Source of the DNA: Yoonia sp.
Lineage (GTDB): Bacteria; Pseudomonadota; Alphaproteobacteria; Rhodobacterales; Rhodobacteraceae
NCBI GenBank assembly: GCA_029250945.1
Contig: JAQXEG010000017.1
Span: 19,215-83,214 of the forward strand
DNA length: 64,000 nucleotides
Reading direction: 5' to 3'
The position numbers and the translations under genes are program-made. The notes beneath the pieces were generated by a model. It was not told the origin of the DNA, did not search any database, and saw only the letters and a list, made by a program, of their open reading frames with translations. Shown here in pieces: positions 35,446 through 45,308 of the stretch. How positions within the stretch are numbered: position 1 is the stretch's first letter; each line of letters starts with the position of its first letter.

Positions 35446-35927
35446 CACGGCTTGCGTTCATCTTTGCCGTTCTTGCGGCCCCGCTTGCGGCGCAGGATAT
35501 GGCATTTGATCCGGCGATCACCGACCAATGCCTTGCGGACACCACCACGGATGCGGCCTGTATCGGGGCCGCCGCGAACCAGTGCATGACCGACACCCTT
35601 GGCGGAAGCAGCACAGTAGGCATGGGCGGCTGCCTTTATCCTGAATATGAATATTGGGACGCCCGCCTGAACCGCAGCTATCAAAAGGTGTTGGCGCAAT
35701 CCAAGGCAATGGACACTGAATTAGAGGCGTCTGGCGTTTTCATGTTGGATATCGCGGATAATCTGGTGCGGATGCAGCGGTCATGGATCACTTTTCGCGA
35801 CGCCGCCTGTGATTATGAACGCACATTATAGCTAGGCGGAACCCGTGGTGGGCCTGCGACGGCGCAATGCCTGATGCAGCTGACGGCTGAACAGATCCTG
35901 CGGCTTGAGGCGGGGATCAGACCGTGA
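35442..35927 (+). pseudogene. LprI/DUF1311-family secreted protein with amber codon near the C-terminus
   Basis: A signal peptide (MTRLAFIFAVLAAPLAAQ) precedes a DUF1311/LprI-like domain: CLYPEYEYWDARLNRSYQKVL, then MQRSWITFRDAACDYERTL. At this point a TAG (35829-35831) interrupts the family's usual D-x-E-x-x-L-W-G-G-G-T-G-G-G ending, yet the same frame continues LGGTRGGPATAQCLMQLTAE to TGA 35927. A single TGG to TAG change explains the sequence. LprI proteins include lysozyme inhibitors. The shortened 129-residue product loses one Cys of a probable disulfide. Confidence 0.82.
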
Positions 35928-36172
35928 CGGGGCTGGTTGCAGTTCACCGCCGTGCGCACGGGTATCTGTGTCCGGTTTGTGGGGTCCCCCAGTCGCCTAT
36001 TGCCATGATGGCGACGCTTGGTGGGTTCCTGCGTATGCGTCTGCACGATGATTTGGGTTGTGACGGTTGCGGTGCGCGGCTGGTGCTGAAACCAACTTAT
36101 GATCGTATCGTCACGCTTGGGTTTCAGCTGTTGCATGCGGTCATTCTGATCATTGCGACCTTGATGCGCTAA
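35924..36172 (+). CDS. Small zinc-ribbon membrane protein, hypothetical
   Basis: The 82-residue protein starts at GTG 35924, overlapping the full-length end of the LprI-like reading frame (GTGA). It has two CxxC pairs (CPVCG and CDGCG, about 30 residues apart), typical of a zinc ribbon, and a C-terminal hydrophobic helix (IVTLGFQLLHAVILIIATLM). No named family recognised. Its overlap supports the idea that the LprI-like frame once ran to 35927. Confidence 0.6.
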   Translation: MTGLVAVHRRAHGYLCPVCGVPQSPIAMMATLGGFLRMRLHDDLGCDGCGARLVLKPTYDRIVTLGFQLLHAVILIIATLMR

Positions 36173-36289
36173 TCGCCGCATGGGGCGGACCAGAGGCGCG
36201 GGTGGGAATCGCTGCATTCTTTGATAAAACCCCGCCGCCATGGGCGCAATAATGCGCTAAATTCAGCACGTTTCAGGGCTGTGGGATGG

Positions 36290-36318
36290 TTGACCCTTTG
36301 GGGGGCTGCGGGTAAGTG
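36290..36318 (+). promoter_or_regulatory. Weak promoter candidate upstream of nuoA
   Basis: TTGACC (36290-36295), 17 bases, TAAGTG (36313-36318) in the 203-base region before nuoA. The -35 is good but the -10 poor. Nothing else in 36173-36375 stands out. Confidence 0.22.
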
Positions 36319-36375
36319 TGGCGCAACAGATTGCAGCACTGCGCGACGCGGTGCCATATGCCGAAGGATAGACCC

Positions 36376-36741
36376 TTGTCTGAGATGCTGAATGAATACC
36401 TTCCGATCTTGATCTTTTTGGGGCTGGCGATTGCGCTGGGCCTGATCCTGATCCTTGCTGCGGCGATTGTCGCGGTGCGTAATCCCGACCCTGAAAAGGT
36501 GTCCGCCTACGAATGTGGGTTCAATGCATTTGATGACGCGCGGATGAAGTTTGACGTGCGGTTCTACCTTGTGTCGATCCTGTTCATCATCTTCGATCTT
36601 GAGGTCGCGTTCCTGTTCCCATGGGCGGTCGCGTTCAAGGACATCTCGATGGTTGGCTTCTGGTCCATGATGGTCTTCTTGGGCGTGCTGACAATCGGCT
36701 TTGCATACGAATGGAAAAAGGGAGCGCTCGAATGGGAGTGA
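36376..36741 (+). CDS. nuoA: NADH-quinone oxidoreductase subunit A
   Basis: The 121-residue membrane subunit has three helices and the family block [20 protein letters not shown] with the conserved Cys of the ubiquinone-channel loop, then [16 protein letters not shown] start it at TTG 36376, which gives (M)[13 protein letters not shown] and has AAGGA 8 bases before; ATG 36385 is the alternative and lacks a well-spaced ribosome site. Complex I oxidises NADH, reduces ubiquinone and pumps protons at the inner membrane. First gene of the nuo cluster. Confidence 0.93.
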   Translation: MSEMLNEYLPILIFLGLAIALGLILILAAAIVAVRNPDPEKVSAYECGFNAFDDARMKFDVRFYLVSILFIIFDLEVAFLFPWAVAFKDISMVGFWSMMVFLGVLTIGFAYEWKKGALEWE

Positions 36742-36809
36742 TGACCGGGGCCAACACAGCTGGTGCAGATAAAGAAAGCGCGACACTCGCGCTGAACGCG
36801 GAATTGTAG

Positions 36810-37872
<1,063 letters not shown>

Positions 37873-37876
<4 letters not shown>

Positions 37877-39111
37877 TGGACGGCGATATCCGCGTGAACA
37901 CCTATGATGACGGCACCACTGATGCGCTGACCGGCGAACAGAAAATCCGTAATTTCAACATCAACTTTGGCCCACAGCACCCTGCGGCCCACGGCGTTCT
38001 GCGTCTTGTGCTTGAGCTGGATGGCGAGATTGTTGAGCGTTGCGATCCGCATATCGGCCTGCTGCACCGCGGCACCGAAAAACTGATGGAAAGCCGCACC
38101 TATCTGCAAAACCTGCCGTATTTCGACCGGCTGGATTATGTGGCCCCGATGAACCAAGAACATGCTTGGTGTCTTGCGATTGAAAAGCTGACTGGCACCG
38201 AAGTGCCCCGTCGTGCATCCCTGATCCGCGTGCTGTATTGCGAAATTGGCCGTGTGTTGAACCACCTTCTCAATATCACCACGCAAGCTATGGACGTCGG
38301 GGCGATGACCCCGATTTCTTGGGGTTTCGAAGAGCGTGAAAAACTAATGGTGTTTTATGAGCGTGCCTGTGGCGCGCGTCTGCACGCCGCCTATTTTCGC
38401 CCCGGTGGTGTGCATCAGGATTTGCCGTCCCAGCTGATCGAAGACATTGACCAATGGGCCGTTGAGTTCCCCAAGATCATCGACGATCTGGATACATTGC
38501 TTACCGAGAACCGCATTTTCAAACAGCGTAACTGCGATATCGGCGTGATCACCGAGCAGGAAATCCTTGATTGGGGTTTCTCTGGCGTGATGGTGCGTGG
38601 CTCTGGCCTGCCGTGGGATCTGCGCCGTTCGCAGCCATATGAATGCTACGACGAGTTTGAGTTTACGATCCCTGTAGGCGTGAATGGCGACTGCTACGAC
38701 CGTTACCTGTGCCGCATGGAAGAGATGCGTCAATCTACCTCGATCATTCGCCAAGCTTGCGAAAAGCTGCGCAATGAACCCGGTGATGTGATGGCACGCG
38801 GCAAGATGACACCGCCGACCCGCGTCGACATGAAAACGTCGATGGAATCGCTGATCCACCACTTTAAACTTTATACCGAAGGGTTCCACGTACCTGCAGG
38901 TGAGGTTTACGCCGCCGTTGAAGCCCCCAAAGGCGAATTTGGTGTGTTCCTTGTGGCGGATGGGTCCAACAAACCGTATCGCGCGAAAATTCGTGCGCCA
39001 GGGTATTTGCACCTGCAAGCGATGGATCACGTCACAACCGGTCACCAGTTGGCTGACGTGGCAGCAATCATCGGCACCATGGACGTCGTGTTCGGGGAGA
39101 TTGACCGATGA
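37873..39111 (+). CDS. nuoD: NADH-quinone oxidoreductase subunit D
   Basis: The 412-residue 49-kDa subunit shows [51 protein letters not shown] and the C-terminal DVVFGEIDR. It lines the quinone site with NuoB. Two adjacent ATGs (37873, 37876) could serve as start. It is overlapped by the following lipoprotein gene by 4 bases. Confidence 0.98.
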
Positions 39112-39452
39112 TCCGTTTCGGCACCATCAGCGCGGGCTTTGTGTGCCTGACCGCATGTTCTGCGATCACCGATTTTCGCCCGACGCTGACCAGTGTTGTG
39201 GCACCACGTCCGGTGACGCCGACTGCCGCACCTGCGCTCACCATTCTGACTACGAAAGAACGGCTTTTGGCCGCGATTGAGGGACAGGGCTGTGAGCTGA
39301 ACGCGACGAATGTGGAGGCGGTGCTTGCCTCTGCCACGATCACCCGCGAAGAGCTGTTGCAACTAACGCCACAGCTTCAGTCCGAGGGCCGGATCGCGGT
39401 ATCGGGTAGCGGTGCGGTGCGTTCGACATCCGCCAATTGTATTAACGCTTAA
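39108..39452 (+). CDS. Small lipoprotein inside the nuo operon
   Basis: The 114-residue protein has a lipobox ([12 protein letters not shown], Cys at about 17) and a short domain with [20 protein letters not shown] and [20 protein letters not shown] ending in a Cys-containing tail (SANCINA). It overlaps nuoD by ATGA, so it is translated with complex I. The two internal Cys could form a disulfide in the periplasm. No family name can be given; small lipoproteins at this place are a feature of Rhodobacteraceae nuo loci (recollection). Confidence 0.72.
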   Translation: MIRFGTISAGFVCLTACSAITDFRPTLTSVVAPRPVTPTAAPALTILTTKERLLAAIEGQGCELNATNVEAVLASATITREELLQLTPQLQSEGRIAVSGSGAVRSTSANCINA

Positions 39453-39470
39453 GCGACCGAAAGACTTCTT

Positions 39471-40565
39471 ATGCTGCGCAGACTTTATCACGACCAGCCT
39501 GAAACCTTTGCGTTCACCCCTGCGAACCAGACGTGGGCCGAGGGTCAGATCACGAAATACCCCGAAGGTCGTCAGGCCTCGGCGATTATTCCGTTGTTGT
39601 GGCGCGCCCAAGAGCAAGAGGGTTGGTTGACCCGCCCTGCGATTGAATCTGTCGCAAAGATGCTTGATATGGCCTATATCCGCGCACTTGAGGTGGCATC
39701 TTTCTACTTCATGTTCCAACTTCAACCTGTCGGCTCTGTCGCGCATATTCAGGTCTGCGGCACGTTGTCGTGTATGATTTGCGGTGCCGAGGATTTGATC
39801 GGTATCTGCCGTGAAAAGATCGCTGATAAACCACATGTTCTGTCCGCAGACGGTAAGTTTTCATGGGAAGAGGTGGAATGCCTTGGCTCCTGTGCGAATG
39901 CGCCGATGGCCCAGATCGGCAAAGATTATTATGAAGATTTGACAGCGGCGCGGTTCACCGAATTGCTGGACGAATTGGCAGCGGGCAAGGTGCCTGTGCC
40001 GGGCCCACAAAATGGGCGCTATGCGGCTGAGCCATTGAAGGGCCTGACGACGCTTCAGGATTATGACAGCGGCAAGACACAGTATAATGCGTCCGTGCAA
40101 TTGGCTGTCGATATCGGTGACACGATCAAGCGGATCGATGGAACCGAGGTGCCAAATCTGACGCCGTGGTTGGGAAAGGGCGCAAATGCGTCGGCCAAAC
40201 CTGCCAAGGTGGATAAGCCCGCCAAGAAAGCCGCGCCAAAACCTGCCGCCAAGGCCAAACCGGTTGGTAAATCCAACCCTACGCCAAAGGCAAAGGCGGC
40301 AGCCGTTGCGGCATCTGCTGCCGATGGTAAAAAACCACGCACAATGACAGCCCCACGCAAGGCTGGCGCCGACGATCTGAAACTGATCAGCGGTGTTGGT
40401 CCCAAGCTGGAGGGCGTTTTGAACGAGCTTGGTTTTTGGCATTTCGACCAGATTTCCAAGTGGACGTCCGCCGAAATCGCGTGGGTTGATAGCCGTCTGA
40501 AGTTCAAAGGCCGCATTGAGCGCGACAATTGGGTGGATCAGGCGACCAAACTTGCCTCAAAATAG
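39471..40565 (+). CDS. nuoE: NADH-quinone oxidoreductase subunit E with C-terminal helix-hairpin-helix extension
   Basis: Residues 1-190 form the 24-kDa thioredoxin-like subunit: [36 protein letters not shown], then [2Fe-2S] ligands in [15 protein letters not shown] and [12 protein letters not shown]. The total is 364 residues, about 150 more than E. coli NuoE. The extra part has an Ala/Lys/Pro linker (about 233-280) and a helix-hairpin-helix-like domain [25 protein letters not shown]-type (about 298-364). A paralogous domain is encoded by the next gene. The core passes electrons near FMN; the tail's role is unknown. Confidence 0.93.
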   Translation: MLRRLYHDQPETFAFTPANQTWAEGQITKYPEGRQASAIIPLLWRAQEQEGWLTRPAIESVAKMLDMAYIRALEVASFYFMFQLQPVGSVAHIQVCGTLSCMICGAEDLIGICREKIADKPHVLSADGKFSWEEVECLGSCANAPMAQIGKDYYEDLTAARFTELLDELAAGKVPVPGPQNGRYAAEPLKGLTTLQDYDSGKTQYNASVQLAVDIGDTIKRIDGTEVPNLTPWLGKGANASAKPAKVDKPAKKAAPKPAAKAKPVGKSNPTPKAKAAAVAASAADGKKPRTMTAPRKAGADDLKLISGVGPKLEGVLNELGFWHFDQISKWTSAEIAWVDSRLKFKGRIERDNWVDQATKLASK

Positions 40566-40747
40566 GGCGTAGCCGTCACAAATACCCACAAAACACGGTA
40601 TTGAGCGGCTAAAAGGGCTTCTTTTTGAGGTCACCTTCGGTATCGTCCCCTTGGTATATCGCGCCACGACTGCCACCGTGGCGACATCGCTGAATCACAA
40701 CGGGTCAATGTGCTGGCACAATGCGCAGCCCATGGGAGAAGAAGACA

Positions 40748-41539
40748 ATGAAAGATAATACACTCAAGCGCGACGGGGTCTTTGCGATATCCGCTCTGTT
40801 CGGGGTACTCGCGGGCGCTGTTGCTCTGGTCGCCTTTGCATATAGTTGGTTGGGTGCGGTGTTGATCGGCCTGATCGTGGCGATTATCGTAGCGATTATC
40901 CTTTGGTTGGGCTGGCGTGATGCGGCGGCACCTGCCGCCAAGCCGATGACGGCAAGCGCGCCTGCTGCTGCAACAACAACGACGGCGTCCACATCCGCGT
41001 CCGCCGCAAGCACCGGTGACGCGGTTGCGTTTGCGCCAGTTGCTGCAGCTACACCCACCGCCGTTCAGGCCGCACCAGCGACTGCGGCGGCTGCTCCTGT
41101 TGTGACACCTGCTGTCAAAACGTCGCCAAAGCCGGCCCCGAAGCCTGCTGCTAAGGCTGCCGCGAAGCCCGCGGCTAAGAATGCTGCAAAACCAGCTGCG
41201 AAGCCTGCTGCCAAAGCCGCTGCAAAACCCGCAGCGAAGGCGAAGGCCGCTGATCCAAAGCCAGCCGTTTTGAAAAAAGCACGCGCTGGTGGCCCCGATG
41301 ATCTGAAACTGATCAAAGGTGTCGGTCCTGTCTTGGAAAAGGCGCTGCATGAAACTGGTGTGTTCCACTTTGATCAGGTTGCGGCTTGGTCCAACATGGA
41401 TGCCCGCTGGTTTGATGAGAACGTCAAAGGTGCCAACGGTCGTGTGCAACGTGATGGCTGGATCAAGCAGGCACGCATTCTGGCCAAAGGCGGCACAACC
41501 GAGTTTGCAAACAAAGTGAAGAAGGGTGGCGTTTACTAA
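40748..41539 (+). CDS. Membrane-anchored Ala/Lys-rich protein with helix-hairpin-helix domain
   Basis: The 263-residue protein has two N-terminal membrane helices (DGVFAISALFGVLAGAVALV and GAVLIGLIVAIIVAIILWLG), an Ala/Thr/Lys-rich middle (about 55-180) with KPAAKAAAKPAAK repeats, and a C-terminal domain DDLKLIKGVGPVLEKALHET.. that is clearly related to the NuoE tail of the preceding gene. ATG 40748 follows GGGAGAAGAAG. Location among nuo genes suggests a complex I assembly or docking factor; the HHH domain could equally bind nucleic acid. Function unproven. Confidence 0.75.
   Translation: MKDNTLKRDGVFAISALFGVLAGAVALVAFAYSWLGAVLIGLIVAIIVAIILWLGWRDAAAPAAKPMTASAPAAATTTTASTSASAASTGDAVAFAPVAAATPTAVQAAPATAAAAPVVTPAVKTSPKPAPKPAAKAAAKPAAKNAAKPAAKPAAKAAAKPAAKAKAADPKPAVLKKARAGGPDDLKLIKGVGPVLEKALHETGVFHFDQVAAWSNMDARWFDENVKGANGRVQRDGWIKQARILAKGGTTEFANKVKKGGVY
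41140..41250 (+). repeat. Low-complexity Ala-Lys-Pro coding repeat
   Basis: Short near-tandem units coding for A-A-K-P-A-A-K give a histone H1-like run within the helix-hairpin-helix protein. The DNA units vary at third positions (GCC/GCT/GCG/GCA), which suggests selection on protein rather than recent slippage. Confidence 0.7.
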
Positions 41540-41556
41540 ACGCCCTGGAAAAACCT

Positions 41557-41781
41557 ATGGCTCAGAATCCAAACAGTCCCCAAACAGGCCAACGCATTGC
41601 GATTGTGGTGGCAGCAACTGGGGTTCTTTGGATCTGCGCCAATCTTGCGGGTGAATTTTTAGACATCTCCGTTCGGGTGCGGGCCTTTTTTGATCTTGTG
41701 GCGCTGGCAGCTTTTGGATTTGCGCTCTATATGACATTCAACCTGTGGCGTGACCGCCAAAACGATAAGGATGACGGCTGA
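41557..41781 (+). CDS. DUF5337 family small membrane protein in nuo operon
   Basis: The 74-residue protein has two membrane helices ([20 protein letters not shown] and [21 protein letters not shown]) and a charged tail [10 protein letters not shown], matching DUF5337 proteins found between nuoE and nuoF in Rhodobacteraceae. Its TGA overlaps the nuoF ATG by one base. Role unknown, possibly linked to complex I assembly. Confidence 0.78.
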   Translation: MAQNPNSPQTGQRIAIVVAATGVLWICANLAGEFLDISVRVRAFFDLVALAAFGFALYMTFNLWRDRQNDKDDG

Positions 41782-43064
41782 TGCTGAAAGACCAAGACCG
41801 GATTTTCACGAACCTTTACGGCATGCACGACCGGACCCTGAAAGGGGCGCAGGCGCGTGGGCATTGGGACGGCACAGCCGCGATCATCAAAAAGGGCCGT
41901 GAGTGGATCATCGACGAGATGAAAGCATCCGGTTTGCGCGGCCGTGGCGGGGCGGGTTTCCCGACTGGTTTGAAGTGGTCGTTCATGCCCAAGGAATCTG
42001 ATGGTCGTCCGGCCTATCTGGTTGTGAACGCTGACGAATCCGAGCCAGGTACATGTAAAGACCGTGAAATCATGCGCCACGATCCGCACACGCTGGTCGA
42101 AGGCTGCCTGATCGCGTCATTCGCGATGAATGCGAACGCCTGCTACATCTATATTCGCGGTGAATACATCCGTGAAAAAGAGGCGCTGCAAGCCGCCATC
42201 GATGAGGCATATGCCGCTGGTCTGGTTGGCAAGAACGCCGCGAAATCTGGTTGGGATTTCGACATCTATCTTGCCCACGGGGCAGGGGCCTATATCTGTG
42301 GCGAAGAGACAGCGCTGCTGGAATCGCTTGAAGGTAAAAAGGGCATGCCGCGGATGAAGCCGCCGTTTCCTGCAGGCGCTGGACTTTATGGTTGCCCGAC
42401 AACGGTGAACAACGTGGAATCGATCGCCGTGGTTCCGACAATTTTGCGCCGTGGCGGCAGCTGGTTTTCTGGCATTGGTCGCGCGAACAACGCGGGCACA
42501 AAGCTGTTTGCGATCTCTGGTCACGTCAACAACCCTTGTGTTGTTGAAGAAGAAATGGGCATCACATTCGAAGAGCTGATCGAAAAGCACTGCGGCGGTA
42601 TTCGTGGCGGGTGGGATAACCTGAAGGCTGTGATCCCCGGCGGATCGTCCGTGCCCAACGTGCGCGGCGAAGACATGCGCGACGCGATTATGGATTTTGA
42701 CGGGCTGCGCGAAAAGGGCTCTAGCCTTGGGACCGCAGCGGTGATTGTCATGGATAATTCCGTCGATATGATCAAAGCGGTCTGGCGTTTGTCCAAGTTC
42801 TACAAGCACGAATCCTGTGGCCAGTGCACGCCATGCCGTGAAGGCACCGGCTGGATGATGCGCGTCATGGCGCGTTTGGTTGAAGGTAACGCAACTGTTG
42901 AAGAAATCGACATGCTGCTGGACGTGACTAAGCAGGTCGAAGGTCACACAATCTGTGCATTGGGTGACGCGGCCGCATGGCCCATTCAGGCGCTGATCAA
43001 GAACTTCCGTGGCGATATCGAAGACCGGATCGCCCATAAGCGGCGCGCGATCGCTGCGGAGTAA
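41781..43064 (+). CDS. nuoF: NADH-quinone oxidoreductase subunit F
   Basis: The 427-residue 51-kDa subunit contains the NADH/FMN site [34 protein letters not shown], and the [4Fe-4S] N3 ligands [15 protein letters not shown] with a later Cys in [13 protein letters not shown]. It is the NADH-oxidising entry point. Follows DUF5337 directly; a broken lipoprotein gene starts 22 bases after its stop. Confidence 0.98.
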   Translation: MLKDQDRIFTNLYGMHDRTLKGAQARGHWDGTAAIIKKGREWIIDEMKASGLRGRGGAGFPTGLKWSFMPKESDGRPAYLVVNADESEPGTCKDREIMRHDPHTLVEGCLIASFAMNANACYIYIRGEYIREKEALQAAIDEAYAAGLVGKNAAKSGWDFDIYLAHGAGAYICGEETALLESLEGKKGMPRMKPPFPAGAGLYGCPTTVNNVESIAVVPTILRRGGSWFSGIGRANNAGTKLFAISGHVNNPCVVEEEMGITFEELIEKHCGGIRGGWDNLKAVIPGGSSVPNVRGEDMRDAIMDFDGLREKGSSLGTAAVIVMDNSVDMIKAVWRLSKFYKHESCGQCTPCREGTGWMMRVMARLVEGNATVEEIDMLLDVTKQVEGHTICALGDAAAWPIQALIKNFRGDIEDRIAHKRRAIAAE

Positions 43065-43086
43065 TTGAAAGAGTAGGGTGTTGAAG

Positions 43087-43492
43087 ATGTTGAAACCTGT
43101 CGCAATGATGTTGAGCCTGTGCAGTCTTATGGCGGCTTGTGGTGAAAGCGATCCATTGGCCCTCGGGTGAAAAACGTCTTTTGGTTGGCATTCCGAAATC
43201 TGCGGATTGCAGTTTTGTTGGGGCGGGGGTCGAGAATACCCAGAACCAGAATATTCTGGGTAAAGGTGTGACAGCGCGCGGGCCCTTGGATAAGGCGGTT
43301 TTTGTTTGCACCAATGCGGCGGGGTAAAAGCTTCAGACGACGGGCCACCGTCAGATTTTGGCACGCGGTCCAACGGCGAATGCGATTTTGTATTCTGTGA
43401 AACTGGGGGTGAACCGTGTGAGCGGCACCCAGTTCATCCGCAGCAGCCAATATGAGTTCTGGGTTGATTTCGTTTTTACGCTCGCGCCGTAG
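43087..43492 (+). pseudogene. Broken lipoprotein gene in the nuo operon
   Basis: ATG 43087 opens a lipoprotein signal (MLKPVAMMLSLCSLMAACGE, lipobox MAAC) but the frame ends at TGA 43168-43170 after DPLALG. In the +1 frame EKRLLVGIPKSADCSFVGAG continues to an in-frame TAA (43325-43327) after CTNAAG, then on through KLQTTGHRQILARGPTANAI and SSQYEFWVDFVFTLAP to TAG 43492. The joined protein would be about 134 residues with one frameshift and one nonsense codon. It sits between nuoF and a run of small genes. Confidence 0.78.
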
Positions 43493-43519
43493 ACCAATAA
43501 TCGCAAGGAAACTTTTGTC

Positions 43520-43756
43520 ATGATGGTTCGGCACCTTTGGGACGGTTTCCTAAGCCTGCTTGCCGCGATCGCCACGTTGGTAATTTGCGGTATTCCAGCG
43601 TGGTTTACGTATAAGTCGATCACGCTTGGGCTTGCACCGCTTTGGGCGTGGATCGGTGTGATCGGGCTAGGCTTTGTCGGGATTTTGCTGACGATGAGCT
43701 TTCTACGTAAGGCAGCTGATGGTATCAGCCCGTCGCGGGAACGGCGCCGCCTCTGA
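43520..43756 (+). CDS. Small two-helix membrane protein in nuo operon
   Basis: The 78-residue protein has two membrane helices (LWDGFLSLLAAIATLVICGI and APLWAWIGVIGLGFVGILLT) and a basic tail SPSRERRRL. Its TGA overlaps the next ATG. No family recognised. Context suggests cotranscription with complex I genes. Confidence 0.62.
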   Translation: MMVRHLWDGFLSLLAAIATLVICGIPAWFTYKSITLGLAPLWAWIGVIGLGFVGILLTMSFLRKAADGISPSRERRRL

Positions 43757-44178
43757 TGGTTGCCAAACTATTCACAACAGTTTCTCTGGGCGTTCTTGTC
43801 TCGGGATGCGTTGCAAAACAGTCATGGGAACAAAGCCATCAAAGTCAGGGTATGCCTCCTTTTGCGCGTGATGCAGCATTGGTTAACGGACGCGGCATGT
43901 GGGTCGCGTTCTATCCTCGTTTACCCACAGCGGGTGAGCATTGCGACGATAGAAACAACTGCATAACATGGATCGGGGAACGATCCGATATTGAAGTTAT
44001 GCCGCTTTATGAAAAGCCAATTACACAAGCCATGGCCGAAGCAGCGGTTTATCAGGTCTGCCCCGACGCGGTGATCTGGCAGGACGGGGTGCATGTTTTG
44101 CCAGAAGGCATGGTGCGTTTCGAACGGGCAGAATGCCCCGCTTTCACCGCTGAATTTAAGAACCGAAAGGCGCGATAG
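43756..44178 (+). CDS. Lipoprotein in nuo operon, hypothetical
   Basis: The 140-residue protein has a lipobox (LGVLVSGCVAKQ, Cys18), followed by a domain with four Cys (GEHCDDRNNCITW, YQVCPDAVIW, AECPAFTAEF) that may form disulfides in the periplasm. It is coupled to the preceding membrane protein by a one-base overlap. No family recognised. Confidence 0.65.
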   Translation: MVAKLFTTVSLGVLVSGCVAKQSWEQSHQSQGMPPFARDAALVNGRGMWVAFYPRLPTAGEHCDDRNNCITWIGERSDIEVMPLYEKPITQAMAEAAVYQVCPDAVIWQDGVHVLPEGMVRFERAECPAFTAEFKNRKAR

Positions 44179-44185
44179 GTTTCCA

Positions 44186-44638
44186 GTGCAACTCGCAGAG
44201 CTCAACATTGGCCGTCTTGTGGCCTCCAAGGACGACCCACGCGTCGCGGATTTCATGACCAACCTCGACCGGATCAACGGGTTGGGCAAACGCATGCCCG
44301 GCTTTGTCTGGATGATGGAAGGCGCCCCGGGTGAGGGGAACACCGCCACGGCGATTGACGGCGATCCGCAATATATCTCCAACCTAACAGTCTGGGAAAC
44401 TGCCGCCCAACTAGAAACATTTGTGTTCGACACGCTGCATGCGAAATTCATGGCCCGCCGTGCGGAATGGTTCGCGGTGTTGGGCGAGATGCATTTTGTC
44501 ATGTGGTGGGTGCCGCCGGGCCACCAACCTACCTTGTCCGAGGCATTGGCAAAGCTGGAATATCTGCGTGCCAACGGTGACAGCGCGGAAGCGTTCGGTT
44601 GGGACTATTTACGCGCCAATCGGCCTGCAACCGCTTAA
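44186..44638 (+). CDS. DUF3291 domain protein
   Basis: Starting at GTG 44186, the 150-residue protein begins MQLAELNIGRLVASKDDPRVADFM and shows INGLGKRMPGFVWMM, ISNLTVWETAAQLETFVF, RRAEWFAVLGEMHFVMWWVP and GHQPTLSEALAKLE, the complete DUF3291 pattern. The fold is expected to be a dimeric alpha/beta barrel, often a monooxygenase-like shape; activity unknown. The GTG start is preferred because homologues begin at this point. The lipoprotein gene ends 7 bases before it. Confidence 0.82.
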   Translation: MQLAELNIGRLVASKDDPRVADFMTNLDRINGLGKRMPGFVWMMEGAPGEGNTATAIDGDPQYISNLTVWETAAQLETFVFDTLHAKFMARRAEWFAVLGEMHFVMWWVPPGHQPTLSEALAKLEYLRANGDSAEAFGWDYLRANRPATA

Positions 44639-44722
44639 CAATCCGGACTGTTATTGCATAACACGAGGGTTCGGCCGACATATCAGTCAAGCGGGGCGCT
44701 TTGCCCTATGATTGGAAAGTAA

Positions 44723-45136
44723 ATGACAATGAAAACTCCACCGCTTTTGTCGCTTGTGTCGGCTGCCGTAATTGCCGCGTTTGCTGGCGCTGTTTCTGCG
44801 AAACCCGCGCTGAAGGATGTGGCCTATGTCCTTGAGGGGATCATCGCTACGGGTATCGCCTATGAGATTTCCGAGAAATGCGACAGCATCAGCCCGCGGC
44901 GCTTGCGTGGTCTCAACTATCTGTTTTCTTTGCGCAATCATGCGTTTGATCTGGGCTATACCCGTGCCGAAGTGGACGCATATATCGACAACAAGGCCGA
45001 GGAAAAGCGCCTGAAACAGATCGCCTATGGCAGGCTGCGGGACCTCGGCGCGGTGGCTGGCAATGGGCCCAGCTATTGCGCCGTCGGCCAGTCTGAAATC
45101 GCCAAGAACAGCGCCATTGGCCGCCTTCTGCGTTAA
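44723..45136 (+). CDS. DUF5333 family secreted protein in nuo operon
   Basis: The 137-residue protein has a signal peptide (LVSAAVIAAFAGAVSA, cut before KPALK) and a helical domain: IIATGIAYEISEKCDSISPR, LNYLFSLRNHAFDLGYTRAEVDAYI and a late Cys in GPSYCAVGQSEI, matching DUF5333. The two Cys likely form a disulfide. The family is typical of Rhodobacteraceae nuo loci; role unknown. It is the last gene before an intrinsic terminator. Confidence 0.8.
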   Translation: MTMKTPPLLSLVSAAVIAAFAGAVSAKPALKDVAYVLEGIIATGIAYEISEKCDSISPRRLRGLNYLFSLRNHAFDLGYTRAEVDAYIDNKAEEKRLKQIAYGRLRDLGAVAGNGPSYCAVGQSEIAKNSAIGRLLR

Positions 45137-45169
45137 CCCCTTGGGGCCATGACAGACAGCATTCAAGTG

Positions 45170-45207
45170 ACCGCCGCAAAAGAAGCACTTTTTACGGCGG
45201 TTTTTTT
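45170..45207 (+). terminator. Intrinsic terminator inside the nuo cluster, before nuoG
   Basis: ACCGCCGCAAAAG and CTTTTTACGGCGGT pair around a short AAGCA loop, followed directly by seven T, on the plus strand 34 bases after the DUF5333 stop. It should end or attenuate nuoA-F transcripts. nuoG starts 102 bases later, so a further promoter in 45208-45308 or read-through is needed. Confidence 0.85.
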
Positions 45208-45308
45208 GTCAATCTTACTGGCATCGCAGGCAATGTCGCGTTAGAACCCCAACAAACTGCGCCCCCTTTATTGGTGGGCACAGAGCCAAGGGATAAAAAA
45301 GGCGCGCC

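Noticed and set aside
43139..43327. Independent 62-codon gene after nuoF
   Set aside because: Its composition continues the lipoprotein whose signal lies just upstream in another frame; it has no ribosome site and its frame resumes after the TAA.
42117..43373. Long open frame antisense to nuoF (418 codons), with similar antisense frames in nuoD, nuoG, nuoL and pntB
   Set aside because: They mirror strongly biased GC-rich genes, show His/Arg/Gln-rich unnatural composition, no domain motif and no ribosome sites. They are shadows of the sense gene.
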